A stretch of 64,000 nt of DNA from a bacterium 1XD8-76 (GTDB lineage Bacteria; Bacillota; Clostridia; Lachnospirales; Lachnospiraceae), in NCBI GenBank assembly GCA_003611955.1, contig RAZE01000003.1:62001-126000 (forward strand), read 5' to 3'. Shown here piece after piece: positions 17,196 to 25,021 of this stretch. Position 1 is the first letter of the stretch; each line of letters opens with the position of its first letter. The notes under the pieces are model-generated. The model did not search any database. It was not told the DNA's origin and saw nothing but the letters and a program-made list of their open reading frames with translations. Both the position numbers and the translations under genes were made by a program.

Positions 17196-19751
17196 ATGAA
17201 AGGTTCCGAACAAAAACTGGCCGCCTACATGCAGGGTGCGAATAAACGTTTTGTGATTCCGGTGTACCAGCGCAATTACGACTGGAAAACGGAAAACTGT
17301 AAGCAGTTGTACGATGATCTTGTGAGAGTAGTGCAAAACAGAAGAAAAAGCCATTTTTTCGGCAGCATTGTATCGGTCTACAACCCGGACGGCGCCAACG
17401 ACGAGTTTCTGGTGATAGACGGGCAGCAGCGACTGACGACAGTGTCCCTGCTGTTCCTCGCCATGTACAATCTGCTGGAGCAGAAGATCGTGGTGCCGGC
17501 GAAAGCTATGTTGAGCGAGCGCATCTACGAGGAGTATCTGGTGGATAAATGGCAGGATGAGGACACCCGCATCAAACTGAAACCGGTGAAAAACGACCGG
17601 CTTGCGTTTGAAAAGCTGTTCAATGATGCCTCGGAGTATATCCCGGAGTCCAATCTGACGATCAATTACCATTACTTTTATGACAGGATCCGGAAGGAAG
17701 AGATCACGGTGGATGAACTGTTCGACGCCCTCTGCCGTTTGGAGATCATCAGCATTACGCTGAACCAGGACGACAATCCGCAGCTCATATTCGAGAGCCT
17801 GAACTCCACCGGCGTGGCTCTGAGCGAGGGGGACAAGATCCGCAATTTCATTTTGATGGGACTGCCCGCAAAGAAACAGAACGACTATTATGAAAAGTAC
17901 TGGAATAAGATCGAGCAATGCACCGATTATGACGTGAGCTCTTTTGTGCGGGATTATCTCAGCGTGAAGCAGCAGATGATTCCCGCCCAGAGCAAAGTTT
18001 ATTTTACGTTCAAAGCCTATGTGGAGGATCACGATCTGGAGACGGAGGCGCTTTTGAGCGATCTGCTTCAATACGCGAAGCGTTATAGCCATCTGCTGGG
18101 CGGGGATACGAAGAACAGGGCGCTGGATGCCTGCATTTGCCGTTTGAACCGGCTGGAGACGACGGTGACAAGACCGTTTTTCCTGGAGGTTCTGCGCATG
18201 AACGAGGAAGAAAAACTGTCTGCGGCAGAGACGGCGGAGATCTTTCTGCTGACAGAGAATTACCTGTTCCGCCGGACGATCTGCGACCTGCCGACGAACG
18301 CCCTGAACAAAATATTCCTGATGCTGCACAGGGAAATCATCCGGTATGACGGCACGGAGGATGACTATGCGGAAAAATTCAAGTATGCCATTCTGTCAAA
18401 GCGGGAGCGCGCCAGATTTCCGGATGACACGGAATTTGCGCAGGCTTTTGCGGAAAAGCAGGTCTATCTGATGAACAGCAAAAACAAGATCTATCTGATG
18501 GAGCGCCTGGAAAACGATGGGACGATCGAGGACAAAGACATCTACCGGCACTGCGACGAGGGCGATTACTCCATTGAACATATTATGCCGCAGCATTTGA
18601 CGCCTGTCTGGATGAGGGAACTGGGGAGCGACTATGAACAGATCCATGAGAGCTGGCTGCATCGGATAGCGAACCTGACGCTGACTGCGTACAATGCAAA
18701 GTACAGCAATAATTCTTTCGCGGATAAAAAGACGATGAAGAACGGATTCCTGGAGAGCGGGATCCGTATGAACACTTACATAGCGCAGAAAGAGAAGTGG
18801 ACGCTTAGGGAACTGGAGGAGCGGAGCGATTATCTGGCGGAAAAAGCGCTCCGGATATGGACCGCACCCGCTGCATCCTACAAGCCGGCGGAGAGACAGC
18901 TGGACGCATACAGTCTGGACGATGACGTGACGCTCACCGGGAGAGTGATCCAGAAGTTCAGCTACAGGAATATGGAACAACCGGTGGACAGCTGGATCAG
19001 CATGTATGAGAACGTGCTGAAAATACTGCACGGGGAGGACAAATCGGTATTGTCGAAGCTGGCTCACATGCCATCCGACGGCAACGATATCTCCGTGCAT
19101 GTCAGCAGCAGACCTTCCGACCTGCGGGGACCGTTGGAAATTGACGAGAATATCTATGTGGAGCGAAATACCGGCACAGGGTTGAAAATATCTCTGCTGC
19201 GGCGCTTTTTTAAGATGTACGGGGCGGACCCGGCGGATCTGATCTTCTGGCTGCGGGATGAGAACGAGGAAGAGGAGGCGGACGCGGACGGCGGCAGATA
19301 TGAGGTCCGCAGAAAATACTGGGCTTTTGCGCTGGAGCAGATCCGGAAAGCTTTAGGGGAGAGGGGCCCATTTCAAAATGTAAATCCTTCAAAATATCAG
19401 TGGGTCAGCGGTTTCTTCGGAGTGGGAGGATTCTACCTCTGCTGTGTTGCGCGCTATGATTCCGCGCGGGTGGAACTTGTGATGAGCAAGGCGGATAAAG
19501 AGAAAAACAAGGCTGCTTTCGATGCTTTGGCAAAGAACAAAGAGGAAATAGAAAAGGCGCTTGGGACAGCGCTGTGCTGGAATCGCAATGAGGACAATAA
19601 AGCGTCCAAGGTATACTGCCAGCTGGATAAGGTGAGCATCACGGAGGAGACGGACTGGACTCAGATGGCGAAGTTTCATGCGGAGTGGAGCAGAAAGTTT
19701 TATGATGTGATCGTGCCTTATGTGGTGGAGATCGAGAAGAGCTTGGAGTGA
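17196..19751 (+). CDS. GmrSD-like modification-dependent restriction protein (DUF262-DUF1524-DUF4268)
   Basis: This 851-residue protein carries the two GmrSD halves in one chain. The N-terminal DUF262 domain (about 1-230) has IPVYQRNYDW (21-30), FFGSIV and DGQQR (75-79), the ParB-like nucleotide-binding signatures. The middle DUF1524 domain has an HNH-type nuclease motif, EHIMPQ with His462, and HRIANLTLTAYNAKYSN with His489. The C-terminal 130 residues match the DUF4268 pattern (WVSGFFGVGGFYLCC). GmrSD proteins cut DNA with modified cytosines, such as glucosylated phage DNA, so an antiphage role is likely. No methyltransferase is nearby, as expected for a type IV system. The start ATG 17196 has GAGGGGAGC before it. 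Confidence 0.87.
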   Translation: MKGSEQKLAAYMQGANKRFVIPVYQRNYDWKTENCKQLYDDLVRVVQNRRKSHFFGSIVSVYNPDGANDEFLVIDGQQRLTTVSLLFLAMYNLLEQKIVVPAKAMLSERIYEEYLVDKWQDEDTRIKLKPVKNDRLAFEKLFNDASEYIPESNLTINYHYFYDRIRKEEITVDELFDALCRLEIISITLNQDDNPQLIFESLNSTGVALSEGDKIRNFILMGLPAKKQNDYYEKYWNKIEQCTDYDVSSFVRDYLSVKQQMIPAQSKVYFTFKAYVEDHDLETEALLSDLLQYAKRYSHLLGGDTKNRALDACICRLNRLETTVTRPFFLEVLRMNEEEKLSAAETAEIFLLTENYLFRRTICDLPTNALNKIFLMLHREIIRYDGTEDDYAEKFKYAILSKRERARFPDDTEFAQAFAEKQVYLMNSKNKIYLMERLENDGTIEDKDIYRHCDEGDYSIEHIMPQHLTPVWMRELGSDYEQIHESWLHRIANLTLTAYNAKYSNNSFADKKTMKNGFLESGIRMNTYIAQKEKWTLRELEERSDYLAEKALRIWTAPAASYKPAERQLDAYSLDDDVTLTGRVIQKFSYRNMEQPVDSWISMYENVLKILHGEDKSVLSKLAHMPSDGNDISVHVSSRPSDLRGPLEIDENIYVERNTGTGLKISLLRRFFKMYGADPADLIFWLRDENEEEEADADGGRYEVRRKYWAFALEQIRKALGERGPFQNVNPSKYQWVSGFFGVGGFYLCCVARYDSARVELVMSKADKEKNKAAFDALAKNKEEIEKALGTALCWNRNEDNKASKVYCQLDKVSITEETDWTQMAKFHAEWSRKFYDVIVPYVVEIEKSLE

Positions 19752-19766
19752 GCATGAAGCAGATAT

Positions 19767-19844
19767 ATGATCTCGTTTATCGTGTTTGCCAACGTGTTCA
19801 ACACGATCTCCACTGACATCAGGCTGCGGGATGAGATGACGTGA
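19767..19844 (+). pseudogene. Fragment of an FtsX/MacB-type ABC permease
   Basis: A 25-codon remnant. The translated core NVFNTISTDIRLR is nearly the same as the strongly conserved NVFNTISTNIRLR of FtsX-like ABC permeases, which in intact genes lies in a TM helix and the loop after it. The frame has a stop four codons upstream and TGA at 19842. Nothing else of the permease is visible in the 135-base gap. It marks an old deletion between the restriction gene and cutC. Confidence 0.6.
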
Positions 19845-19886
19845 CCGCGTGGGCGACAGGTTTTATGGATAAGCAAAGGAGAATCT

Positions 19887-20630
19887 ATGAAAAAAATCAT
19901 TGAAGTGTGTGCCGGAAGCTATGAGGACTGCCTGAGCGCTGCTCTGGGCGGAGCAGAGAGAGTGGAGCTGAACTCAGCGCTGAGCGTGGGGGGACTGACG
20001 CCCACTGTTGCGGCTTTGCGGCGGGTAAAACAGGATACGGATTTGCAGGTGGTCTGCATGGTGCGTCCGAGGGCGGCAGGATTTTGTTACACGGAACAGG
20101 AAAAGAGGATGATGTTTGAGGAGGCGGAGCTGCTTCTCGCTGACGGGGCGGACGGACTTGCCTTCGGGTTTTTGAATGCCGACGGCAGCGTCGATGAGGA
20201 GAGCACCGGGCGGATGGTCGATCTGATCCACAGGGAGAGGAGGGAGGCGGTATTTCACCGCGCTTTCGATGTCTGCCGGGATGCGGGCGGTGCGATGGGG
20301 CTTTTGATATCCCTGGGGGTGGACCGGGTGCTGACCTCCGGACAGCAGGCGAAAGCGATGGAGGGGAGAGAACTTTTGAGACAGCTCCATATGGATTACG
20401 GTTCCCGAATTCAGATACTGGCGGGCAGCGGCGTCAATGAGACGAACGCGAAAGACCTGATGGAGTACACGGGGATAAACCAGGTGCACTCCTCCTGCAA
20501 GGATTACAGGGAGGATCCGACGACGGTGGGCGAAAAGGTCTCCTACGCGTACCTTCCAGCGCCCTGTGAGCGGTGTTATGACGTGGTTTCCGCGGAGAAG
20601 GTGAGACGGCTGGTGGAGGCGTGCAGGTGA
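19887..20630 (+). CDS. cutC: CutC family protein (copper homeostasis)
   Basis: This 247-residue TIM-barrel protein of the CutC family starts with IEVCAGSYEDCLSAALGGAERVELNSAL, a signature of the family. Further conserved parts are VVCMVRPRAAGFCYTEQE, DGLAFGFLNADGSVD, VFHRAFDV, VLTSGQQAKA and ILAGSGVNETN. Members were first linked to copper tolerance; the biochemical reaction remains unclear. ATG 19887 follows AAAGGAGAATCT. It stands alone, downstream of the permease fragment, with a new promoter starting right after it. Confidence 0.93.
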   Translation: MKKIIEVCAGSYEDCLSAALGGAERVELNSALSVGGLTPTVAALRRVKQDTDLQVVCMVRPRAAGFCYTEQEKRMMFEEAELLLADGADGLAFGFLNADGSVDEESTGRMVDLIHRERREAVFHRAFDVCRDAGGAMGLLISLGVDRVLTSGQQAKAMEGRELLRQLHMDYGSRIQILAGSGVNETNAKDLMEYTGINQVHSSCKDYREDPTTVGEKVSYAYLPAPCERCYDVVSAEKVRRLVEACR

Positions 20631-20648
20631 CAGCGGTTGGCGGATCGA

Positions 20649-20700
20649 TTGACTTTATATAACGGATGCTGTATAATAAATTTAATTCGGTTGTAACCGA
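20649..20700 (+). promoter_or_regulatory. Promoter and palindromic operator of the ATPase gene
   Basis: TTGACT (20649-20654), a 17-base spacer and TATAAT (20672-20677). A perfect 14-base palindrome, TCGGTTGTAACCGA, sits at 20687-20700, at the expected start of the transcript, which suggests a repressor site. Confidence 0.75.
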
Positions 20701-20718
20701 GTCGGAGGAGATCGAATT

Positions 20719-22110
20719 ATGTTTTATGGGAGAGAGAAACAGAGAAAGCAGATCCACACAATGCTGCATTCGGAGAGCCAGATGGTTTCTCTTGTATACG
20801 GCAGACGAAGGATCGGCAAAAGTGAACTGATCAAACAGTGTCTGAGGGAATCGGATCTTACAGGCATTTATTACGAGTGTAAACAGACTTCTGAATTAAA
20901 CAATGTGGAAAGTCTCGCCGAGATCGTATCAGAAGTATTTGGTTTTCCTAAGCCTGCTTTTTCAGGGATGGAAGAACTGCTGAAATTTTTGTTTGAGAAG
21001 TCAGCGGAGAAGAAGATTATTCTGGTGTTGGATGAATATCCTTACATTCGGGAGAGTGTCAGGGGGCTTGACAGTATTCTACAGAGCCTGATCGATCGCT
21101 ATAGAGACAGAGCCGGAATCAAGCTGATTTTATGCGGCTCCTATGTAGATACGATGCGGGCACTTCTGGGTAAACAGAATCCGCTCTATGGGAGAGTGGA
21201 TGTCACGATAGAGCTGAAACCGATGGATTATTATGAATCGGCACTTTTTTACAGCAGTTTTTCAGACGAAGATAAAGTTCGTCTGTACAGTGTGTTTGGA
21301 GGTGTGCCCTACTACAACAGATTGATCGATGCCTCTGAAACGGTCAGAGAGAACATTATAGGTCTGATCGCATCTCCGGGAGCGAGGCTTGAGAATGAAG
21401 TTTCCATGTATTTGAATTCCGAGATATCAAAGATCACAAATGCCAACGAGGTGTTTGAGACGCTGGCGAAAGGGTATTCAAAATACAAAGATATTCTGGA
21501 TCAGTCGCATGTTTCCAGCGGGCCAACGCTGGTGGATGTTCTGGATAAACTGATCCGGATGGATCTTGTGAAAAAAGAATCACCGATCAATGACGAAAAT
21601 AACAGGAAAAAGGCGGGATACTTTATCAGTGACAATCTGTCACTCTTTTATTATAAGTATATTTTCCGAAATATTTCCCGAATGGGCATCATGAATCCGG
21701 ATGTGTTCTATGACAAATATATTCACGAAGATTTTGAGTCAAGGCATGTGCCCCATGTTTTTGAGGAGATCGGTAAACAGTATCTGATACGGATGAATCT
21801 TGTGGGGAGGATAGAAGAACCTTTTTATAAAATTGGGAAATACTATTATGATGACCCGGTCTGCAGGAAAAACGGCGAGTTTGATATCGTAACCCAGGAT
21901 GACAGAGGTTATATTTTCTATGAGGCAAAATTCCGGAGAGAACCTCTGACACACAGTATGATCGCGGAGGAGATCGAGCAGGTCAGAGCGGCGAAGCTAT
22001 CCTGTTATAAATATGGTTTTATTTCCAGATCCGGTTTCGATGCGGAGATGACAGACGATACGATTTTTATTGATCTGGGTGAGATTTATGGGAGTCAGAT
22101 GACATTTTGA
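20719..22110 (+). CDS. ATPase with C-terminal PD-(D/E)xK-type domain (DUF234 family)
   Basis: This 463-residue protein of the archaeal-type ATPase/DUF234 family joins a P-loop ATPase to a nuclease-like end. Walker A is GRRRIGKS (28-35) and Walker B is IILVLDEYPY near residue 106. A winged-helix section follows (about 265-310). The C-terminal part has the PD-(D/E)xK core: Asp389 in GEFDIV and Glu402, Lys404 in YEAKFRRE. Such proteins are widespread in Clostridia and archaea; their role is not settled, but DNA-linked or defence functions are suspected. The gene has its own promoter and palindrome and ends at a shared terminator with potD. Start ATG 20719 has GGAGGAG before it. Confidence 0.85.
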   Translation: MFYGREKQRKQIHTMLHSESQMVSLVYGRRRIGKSELIKQCLRESDLTGIYYECKQTSELNNVESLAEIVSEVFGFPKPAFSGMEELLKFLFEKSAEKKIILVLDEYPYIRESVRGLDSILQSLIDRYRDRAGIKLILCGSYVDTMRALLGKQNPLYGRVDVTIELKPMDYYESALFYSSFSDEDKVRLYSVFGGVPYYNRLIDASETVRENIIGLIASPGARLENEVSMYLNSEISKITNANEVFETLAKGYSKYKDILDQSHVSSGPTLVDVLDKLIRMDLVKKESPINDENNRKKAGYFISDNLSLFYYKYIFRNISRMGIMNPDVFYDKYIHEDFESRHVPHVFEEIGKQYLIRMNLVGRIEEPFYKIGKYYYDDPVCRKNGEFDIVTQDDRGYIFYEAKFRREPLTHSMIAEEIEQVRAAKLSCYKYGFISRSGFDAEMTDDTIFIDLGEIYGSQMTF

Positions 22111-22114
22111 ACAA

Positions 22115-22169
22115 AAATCCCCGCCGGGATATGCAGGGTGATCTGCCTTGCACGCTCCGGCGGGGATTT
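22115..22169. terminator. Bidirectional terminator between the ATPase gene and potD
   Basis: Thirteen perfect pairs join 22115-22127 (AAATCCCCGCCGG) to 22157-22169. Read on the minus strand it ends in GGGGATTTTTG, a good U-tract for potD; on the plus strand the tract is weaker. Confidence 0.8.
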
Positions 22170-22182
22170 GTATACGGTTTTT

Positions 22183-23286
22183 CTATTTTGCGGATTTCAC
22201 TTCCGTCATGACGGCGACCATCTTGTCGAGCATCTCACCGTCCTTCTCATTGATGATCACAAGATTGTTCTTGATCTCGTCGGACAGCACGCAGACTTCC
22301 ATATCAACGAGATCCTCCGGCAGATATTCCACCGCCGCCTCGTTGAAGCAGACATAGGAAAAATTGGTCAGCAGTTCCGCGGAGATTTCCGGGCGGAGTA
22401 TGAAGTCGATAAAGAGCTGAGCCTCTTTCTTATGCTTTGTCCCTTTTAATATGACAAGGTTGTCAATTGTAAGCGGGAACTGTTCCTGTTTCATCACCAC
22501 TTCCAGATCGCTGTTCTCCCGCATCGCCTGGATCGCGTCGCCGCTGTAGATGTAGGCCAGCGCCACTTCCCCTCTTGTGATGGAGATGCGCTCGTCGGCG
22601 ATCTGAGAGTAGGACTTCAGATTGGAGTTCAGTTTCAGCAGATATTCCTTTGCGGTGTCGAGGGCGGCGAGATCCGTGGTGACGGGATCGATGCCGCTGC
22701 CCTGCAGCGCCAGCGTGATGTTGCTCTCGATATCATCGAAGATCAGGAGATTGTTCTCCAGCGCGGGGTTTAGCAGGTCTTCCGCGGTATTTACCGTGAT
22801 TCCCAGCTCATCCATCATCGGTCTGTTGGCCAGGGCGACGTTGATCGTGCCGAAGTAGGGCACGGTGTACTCGTTCTCCGGATCGTAGACAAGACCGAGG
22901 TAGGCGTCGTCGATATTGCCCAGATTGGTGATAGCGCCCTCGTCGAAGGGTTCGAGCAGATCGTTGTCCTTGAACGCCTGTATGTAAGTATTTGTGGGAA
23001 CCGCTATGTCATATTCGCCTTCTTTTCCGGCGATCAGCTTAGCCAGCAGTTCGTCGTTGGATTCGTAGGTGGTCTCGATCACCTTGATCCCGTATTCCTC
23101 CTCAAACTGATCCAGAATGTCCTGCGTCATATATTCCGACCAGTTGTAAAGATAGATCTCATCAGCGTAGCCGTTGCCGTCTTTATCCTCTGATGAAGCG
23201 TCACCGCTGCTGCCGCAGCCGGAAAGAGCGCAGGCGCATCCCAAAGTCAGAATGCCTGCCGCGAATAGTGCGAAAGTACGTTTCAT
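22183..23286 (-). CDS. potD: Spermidine/putrescine-binding lipoprotein PotD
   Basis: This 367-residue extracytoplasmic solute-binding protein captures polyamines for an ABC importer. A signal peptide ends in lipobox LSGC, so the mature protein is a lipoprotein. Family motifs are LYNWSEYMTQDILDQFEEEYG, DIAVPTNTYIQ and the periplasmic binding fold with SITRGEVALAYIYSGDA. The potABC genes are on the same strand but about 28 kb away (51151-54033), so the transporter is split over two loci, or this protein serves another ABC complex. Expression starts from its own promoter at 23442-23469, with a leader that carries the repeat hairpins at 23304-23434. Confidence 0.93.
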   Translation of the reverse strand: MKRTFALFAAGILTLGCACALSGCGSSGDASSEDKDGNGYADEIYLYNWSEYMTQDILDQFEEEYGIKVIETTYESNDELLAKLIAGKEGEYDIAVPTNTYIQAFKDNDLLEPFDEGAITNLGNIDDAYLGLVYDPENEYTVPYFGTINVALANRPMMDELGITVNTAEDLLNPALENNLLIFDDIESNITLALQGSGIDPVTTDLAALDTAKEYLLKLNSNLKSYSQIADERISITRGEVALAYIYSGDAIQAMRENSDLEVVMKQEQFPLTIDNLVILKGTKHKKEAQLFIDFILRPEISAELLTNFSYVCFNEAAVEYLPEDLVDMEVCVLSDEIKNNLVIINEKDGEMLDKMVAVMTEVKSAK

Positions 23287-23303
23287 TTTTTTCCTCCTAT
23301 TTT

Positions 23304-23434
23304 AGTTCCGCATGTACCCTTCCAGTACACGGAAAAGTAAGGCAATTTCCTGCTGCTTGCGCATCAGTAAATCGTCTTGTGCACTGTGCGGGTACATGCT
23401 GATTTTCAGTTCCGTATGCGCCCTTCCAGCGCAC
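23304..23434 (-). repeat. Three copies of a palindromic repeat in the potD leader
   Basis: Copies lie at 23304-23330 and 23408-23434 (plus orientation) and at 23379-23399 (inverted). The two direct copies are 27 bases long and differ at five places. Four of these are two compensating base-pair changes in a stem: TGTAC/GTACA in one and TGCGC/GCGCA in the other, with the loop CCTTCCA unchanged. The first copy has an extra outer TTCCG/CGGAA pairing. The region forms the 5' leader of potD, between the promoter and the start codon. The rest of this 306-base gap up to 23592 holds only the potD promoter and an AT-rich stretch. Confidence 0.65.
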
Positions 23435-23441
23435 TGATTAT

Positions 23442-23469
23442 ATCATATAGAAAATTGCGAGTTTGTCAA
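23442..23469 (-). promoter_or_regulatory. Promoter of potD
   Basis: On the minus strand, TTGACA (23464-23469), a 16-base spacer and TATGAT (23442-23447), followed by a second TATAAT (23437-23442). The transcript would begin right at the outermost repeat copy. Confidence 0.65.
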
Positions 23470-23592
23470 CTGTTTTTTTATGGACAGAAATATGCGGGAA
23501 TGCTAAGATAAGTATAACAGAAATCCCGGATTGCAGAAGATGATAAAAAATAAAGAAACTGAGGGATATGGGTATAAAGGAAGGATATCAAC

Positions 23593-23805
23593 ATGTCAGA
23601 GAAAAGACTGAATAATACAATATTTCTTATGTATCTGGTTACGGAAAACTATCGTAAAAGATATGGTCTGTCTATAGAAGAATTTCTAAAACTGGATGAA
23701 GAATATGGTATATTAAATTATGTTGCAGAATGCCCGGATGTATTTGACTGTTTGACGGAAAATGAAATGATAGAGGAGATTGAAGAGTATGTGTCGAAAG
23801 ATTGA
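23593..23805 (+). CDS. DUF3791 family protein, probable antitoxin-like partner
   Basis: This 70-residue protein has the DUF3791 pattern: NNTIFLMYLVTENYRKRYGLSIEEFLKLDEEYGILNYV, then a short acidic end. It precedes and overlaps the DUF3990 gene by 17 bases, the usual order for this pair in Clostridia, so the two are translated together. Such tight small-gene-first pairs are typical of toxin-antitoxin modules, the small protein being the likely antitoxin. Its DNA is clearly richer in AT than the flanking potD and oxidoreductase genes, a sign of acquisition. Pair recognition is from family knowledge; activity is inferred. Confidence 0.82.
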   Translation: MSEKRLNNTIFLMYLVTENYRKRYGLSIEEFLKLDEEYGILNYVAECPDVFDCLTENEMIEEIEEYVSKD

Positions 23806-24340
23806 ACGGATATTATACCATGGAACCGCTTCTCAAATAAGTCAGGTCAATGTGAAACTCGGACGAGGAAGAAAAGATTTTGGAAAAGGTTTTTATATGG
23901 CTGTATCAAAAAGACAGGCTATTGGGATGATGCACAAAAAATATAAAGAGGCGGTAAGAAGGAGCAGGGAAAAACGTGAGGACGCTTTTTGTGAAAAACT
24001 GTATGAGATAGTATTAGATGAAAAAGCGGTATCAGAATTGAATATAAAGGTTTTTGAAAGGGCAGATATAGAATGGCTCGATTTTGTGTTGATGTGCAGA
24101 GAAAGAGGTGGGTTGCCGCACAATTATGACATGGTGATCGGACCGACAGCGGATGATGATACAATGTTTTGCTTAAAGGCATATTGGGATGGACTTTATG
24201 GCAGAACAGGGTCTGATACAGCAAAAAGAATGCTGCTTAATAATCTGGAAACAGAAAATTTGGGAATACAATATTTTATAGGTAAACAGAAAGTGGCAGA
24301 TAATATTATTGTGAGTATCAAAGAGTGTGACTGGAGGTAG
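23789..24340 (+). CDS. DUF3990 protein, ADP-ribosyltransferase-like, probable toxin
   Basis: This 183-residue protein starts at ATG 23789 behind GAGGAGATTGAAGAGT. The sequence ILYHGT (His11) and DFGKGFYMAVSKRQA (Tyr36) match the first two parts of the H-Y-E/Q signature of PARP-like ADP-ribosyltransferases, in which His and Tyr bind NAD. The family DUF3990 belongs to that fold group. A transferase that modifies a cell target would be toxic, which fits the position between two DUF3791 genes. The third catalytic residue is not obvious by eye. Low GC, like its neighbours. The alternative is a housekeeping modifier, but the gene order argues for a toxin-antitoxin module. Confidence 0.78.
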   Translation: MCRKIERILYHGTASQISQVNVKLGRGRKDFGKGFYMAVSKRQAIGMMHKKYKEAVRRSREKREDAFCEKLYEIVLDEKAVSELNIKVFERADIEWLDFVLMCRERGGLPHNYDMVIGPTADDDTMFCLKAYWDGLYGRTGSDTAKRMLLNNLETENLGIQYFIGKQKVADNIIVSIKECDWR

Positions 24341-24344
24341 TTCT

Positions 24345-24599
24345 GTGGAAAAATCTAAAATAGAAACTGTTTTGGGGATGTGTGTTGTTACATTGACGAA
24401 ATATATTATGAAAATACAAAACATTGGGTATGAAGCGGCGTATAAGAGATTGTTGACAACAGAACTATATAAGCTCTTGCAGGACTCGAGGACGCAGTTG
24501 CTTTTAGAGACAAACGAATATCTTTGTGAGGCATGCAGGATAGAATTGATGAAGGGAAAAGAGGAGCTGTATGAATATATAAACAGTGACGACTTCTGA
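24345..24599 (+). CDS. Second DUF3791-like protein downstream of the toxin gene
   Basis: This 84-residue protein begins at GTG 24345, seven bases after GGAGG and four bases after the DUF3990 stop. The pattern LTKYIMKIQNIGYEAAYKRLLTTELYKLLQDSRTQLLLETNEYLCEAC recalls the DUF3791 fold (long helix, then a Leu-rich helix) but is diverged from the first copy. A trio of small gene, toxin, small gene is less usual than a pair; the second copy may be an accessory antitoxin or the remnant of a neighbouring module. AT-rich like the rest of the unit. Confidence 0.65.
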   Translation: MEKSKIETVLGMCVVTLTKYIMKIQNIGYEAAYKRLLTTELYKLLQDSRTQLLLETNEYLCEACRIELMKGKEELYEYINSDDF

Positions 24600-24622
24600 A
24601 AGCAGGCAGACAACGGGACCGG

Positions 24623-24703
24623 GTATCGCAATTTGTCAGTTCGTAACAGTTTAGAAAATCCAATAGTTCCATACTTGACAATATGTTGCGATACTACTAT
24701 AAT
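24623..24703 (+). promoter_or_regulatory. Consensus promoter of the oxidoreductase operon, inside an inverted repeat
   Basis: TTGACA (24675-24680), a 17-base spacer and TATAAT (24698-24703) match consensus exactly. The stretch GTATCGCAA...TTTGTCA near 24623-24638 is mirrored at 24677-24694, with a three-base insertion, so the -35 element and spacer lie in one arm of an inverted repeat. It may be an operator or the terminator-like end of the upstream trio. Confidence 0.78.
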
Positions 24704-24727
24704 AAACAAAGTTGAATAAACCTGAAA

Positions 24728-24971
24728 AAACGATGACGGAGACAGTACATCCAATTGGAAAGTCACAGAGAGCCGCGTATGCTGAGAAGCGGTACGAGTA
24801 GAATGGACCGGAATATCACTCCCGAGTTGCTGCACCAAAGCGTGAGCGAGTAGATGCAGACGGGATCCTCCCGTGACAGAGGACGCATATGTTGGTATGT
24901 CGTAAATGGGACGAGAAGAGGAAGAGAGACTTTAGAAGCCGACTATGCGTATGTGCAGGTCGGCTTTTTTG
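24728..24971 (+). promoter_or_regulatory. T-box riboswitch, probably isoleucine-responsive
   Basis: Signs of a T-box leader occur in the right order: CGATGACGGAGACAGTA at the base of stem I, CAGAGAGCCG and GCTGAGAAGCGG in the upper arms, then GAATATCACTCCCGAG, where the triplet ATC (24815-24817) sits in the specifier position, next AAAGCG and GAGTAGATGCAGACGGG with CCCGTGACAG. The usual TGGTACCGCG core is not intact; AAATGGGACGAG is in its place. A clear terminator follows: AGCCGAC (24937-24943) with GTCGGCT (24959-24965), then six T. ACGCATA near 24881 can pair with TATGCGT in the terminator loop, an alternative fold. ATC points to tRNA-Ile. Confidence 0.78.
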
Positions 24972-25021
24972 TTTCCCGAAAAAATGCGTTGAAAATCATT
25001 GGCAGAAGGAGAATGGATATT

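Noticed and set aside
23304-23434. CRISPR array or attachment site
   Set aside because: Only three imperfect copies, one of them inverted, with unequal spacing.
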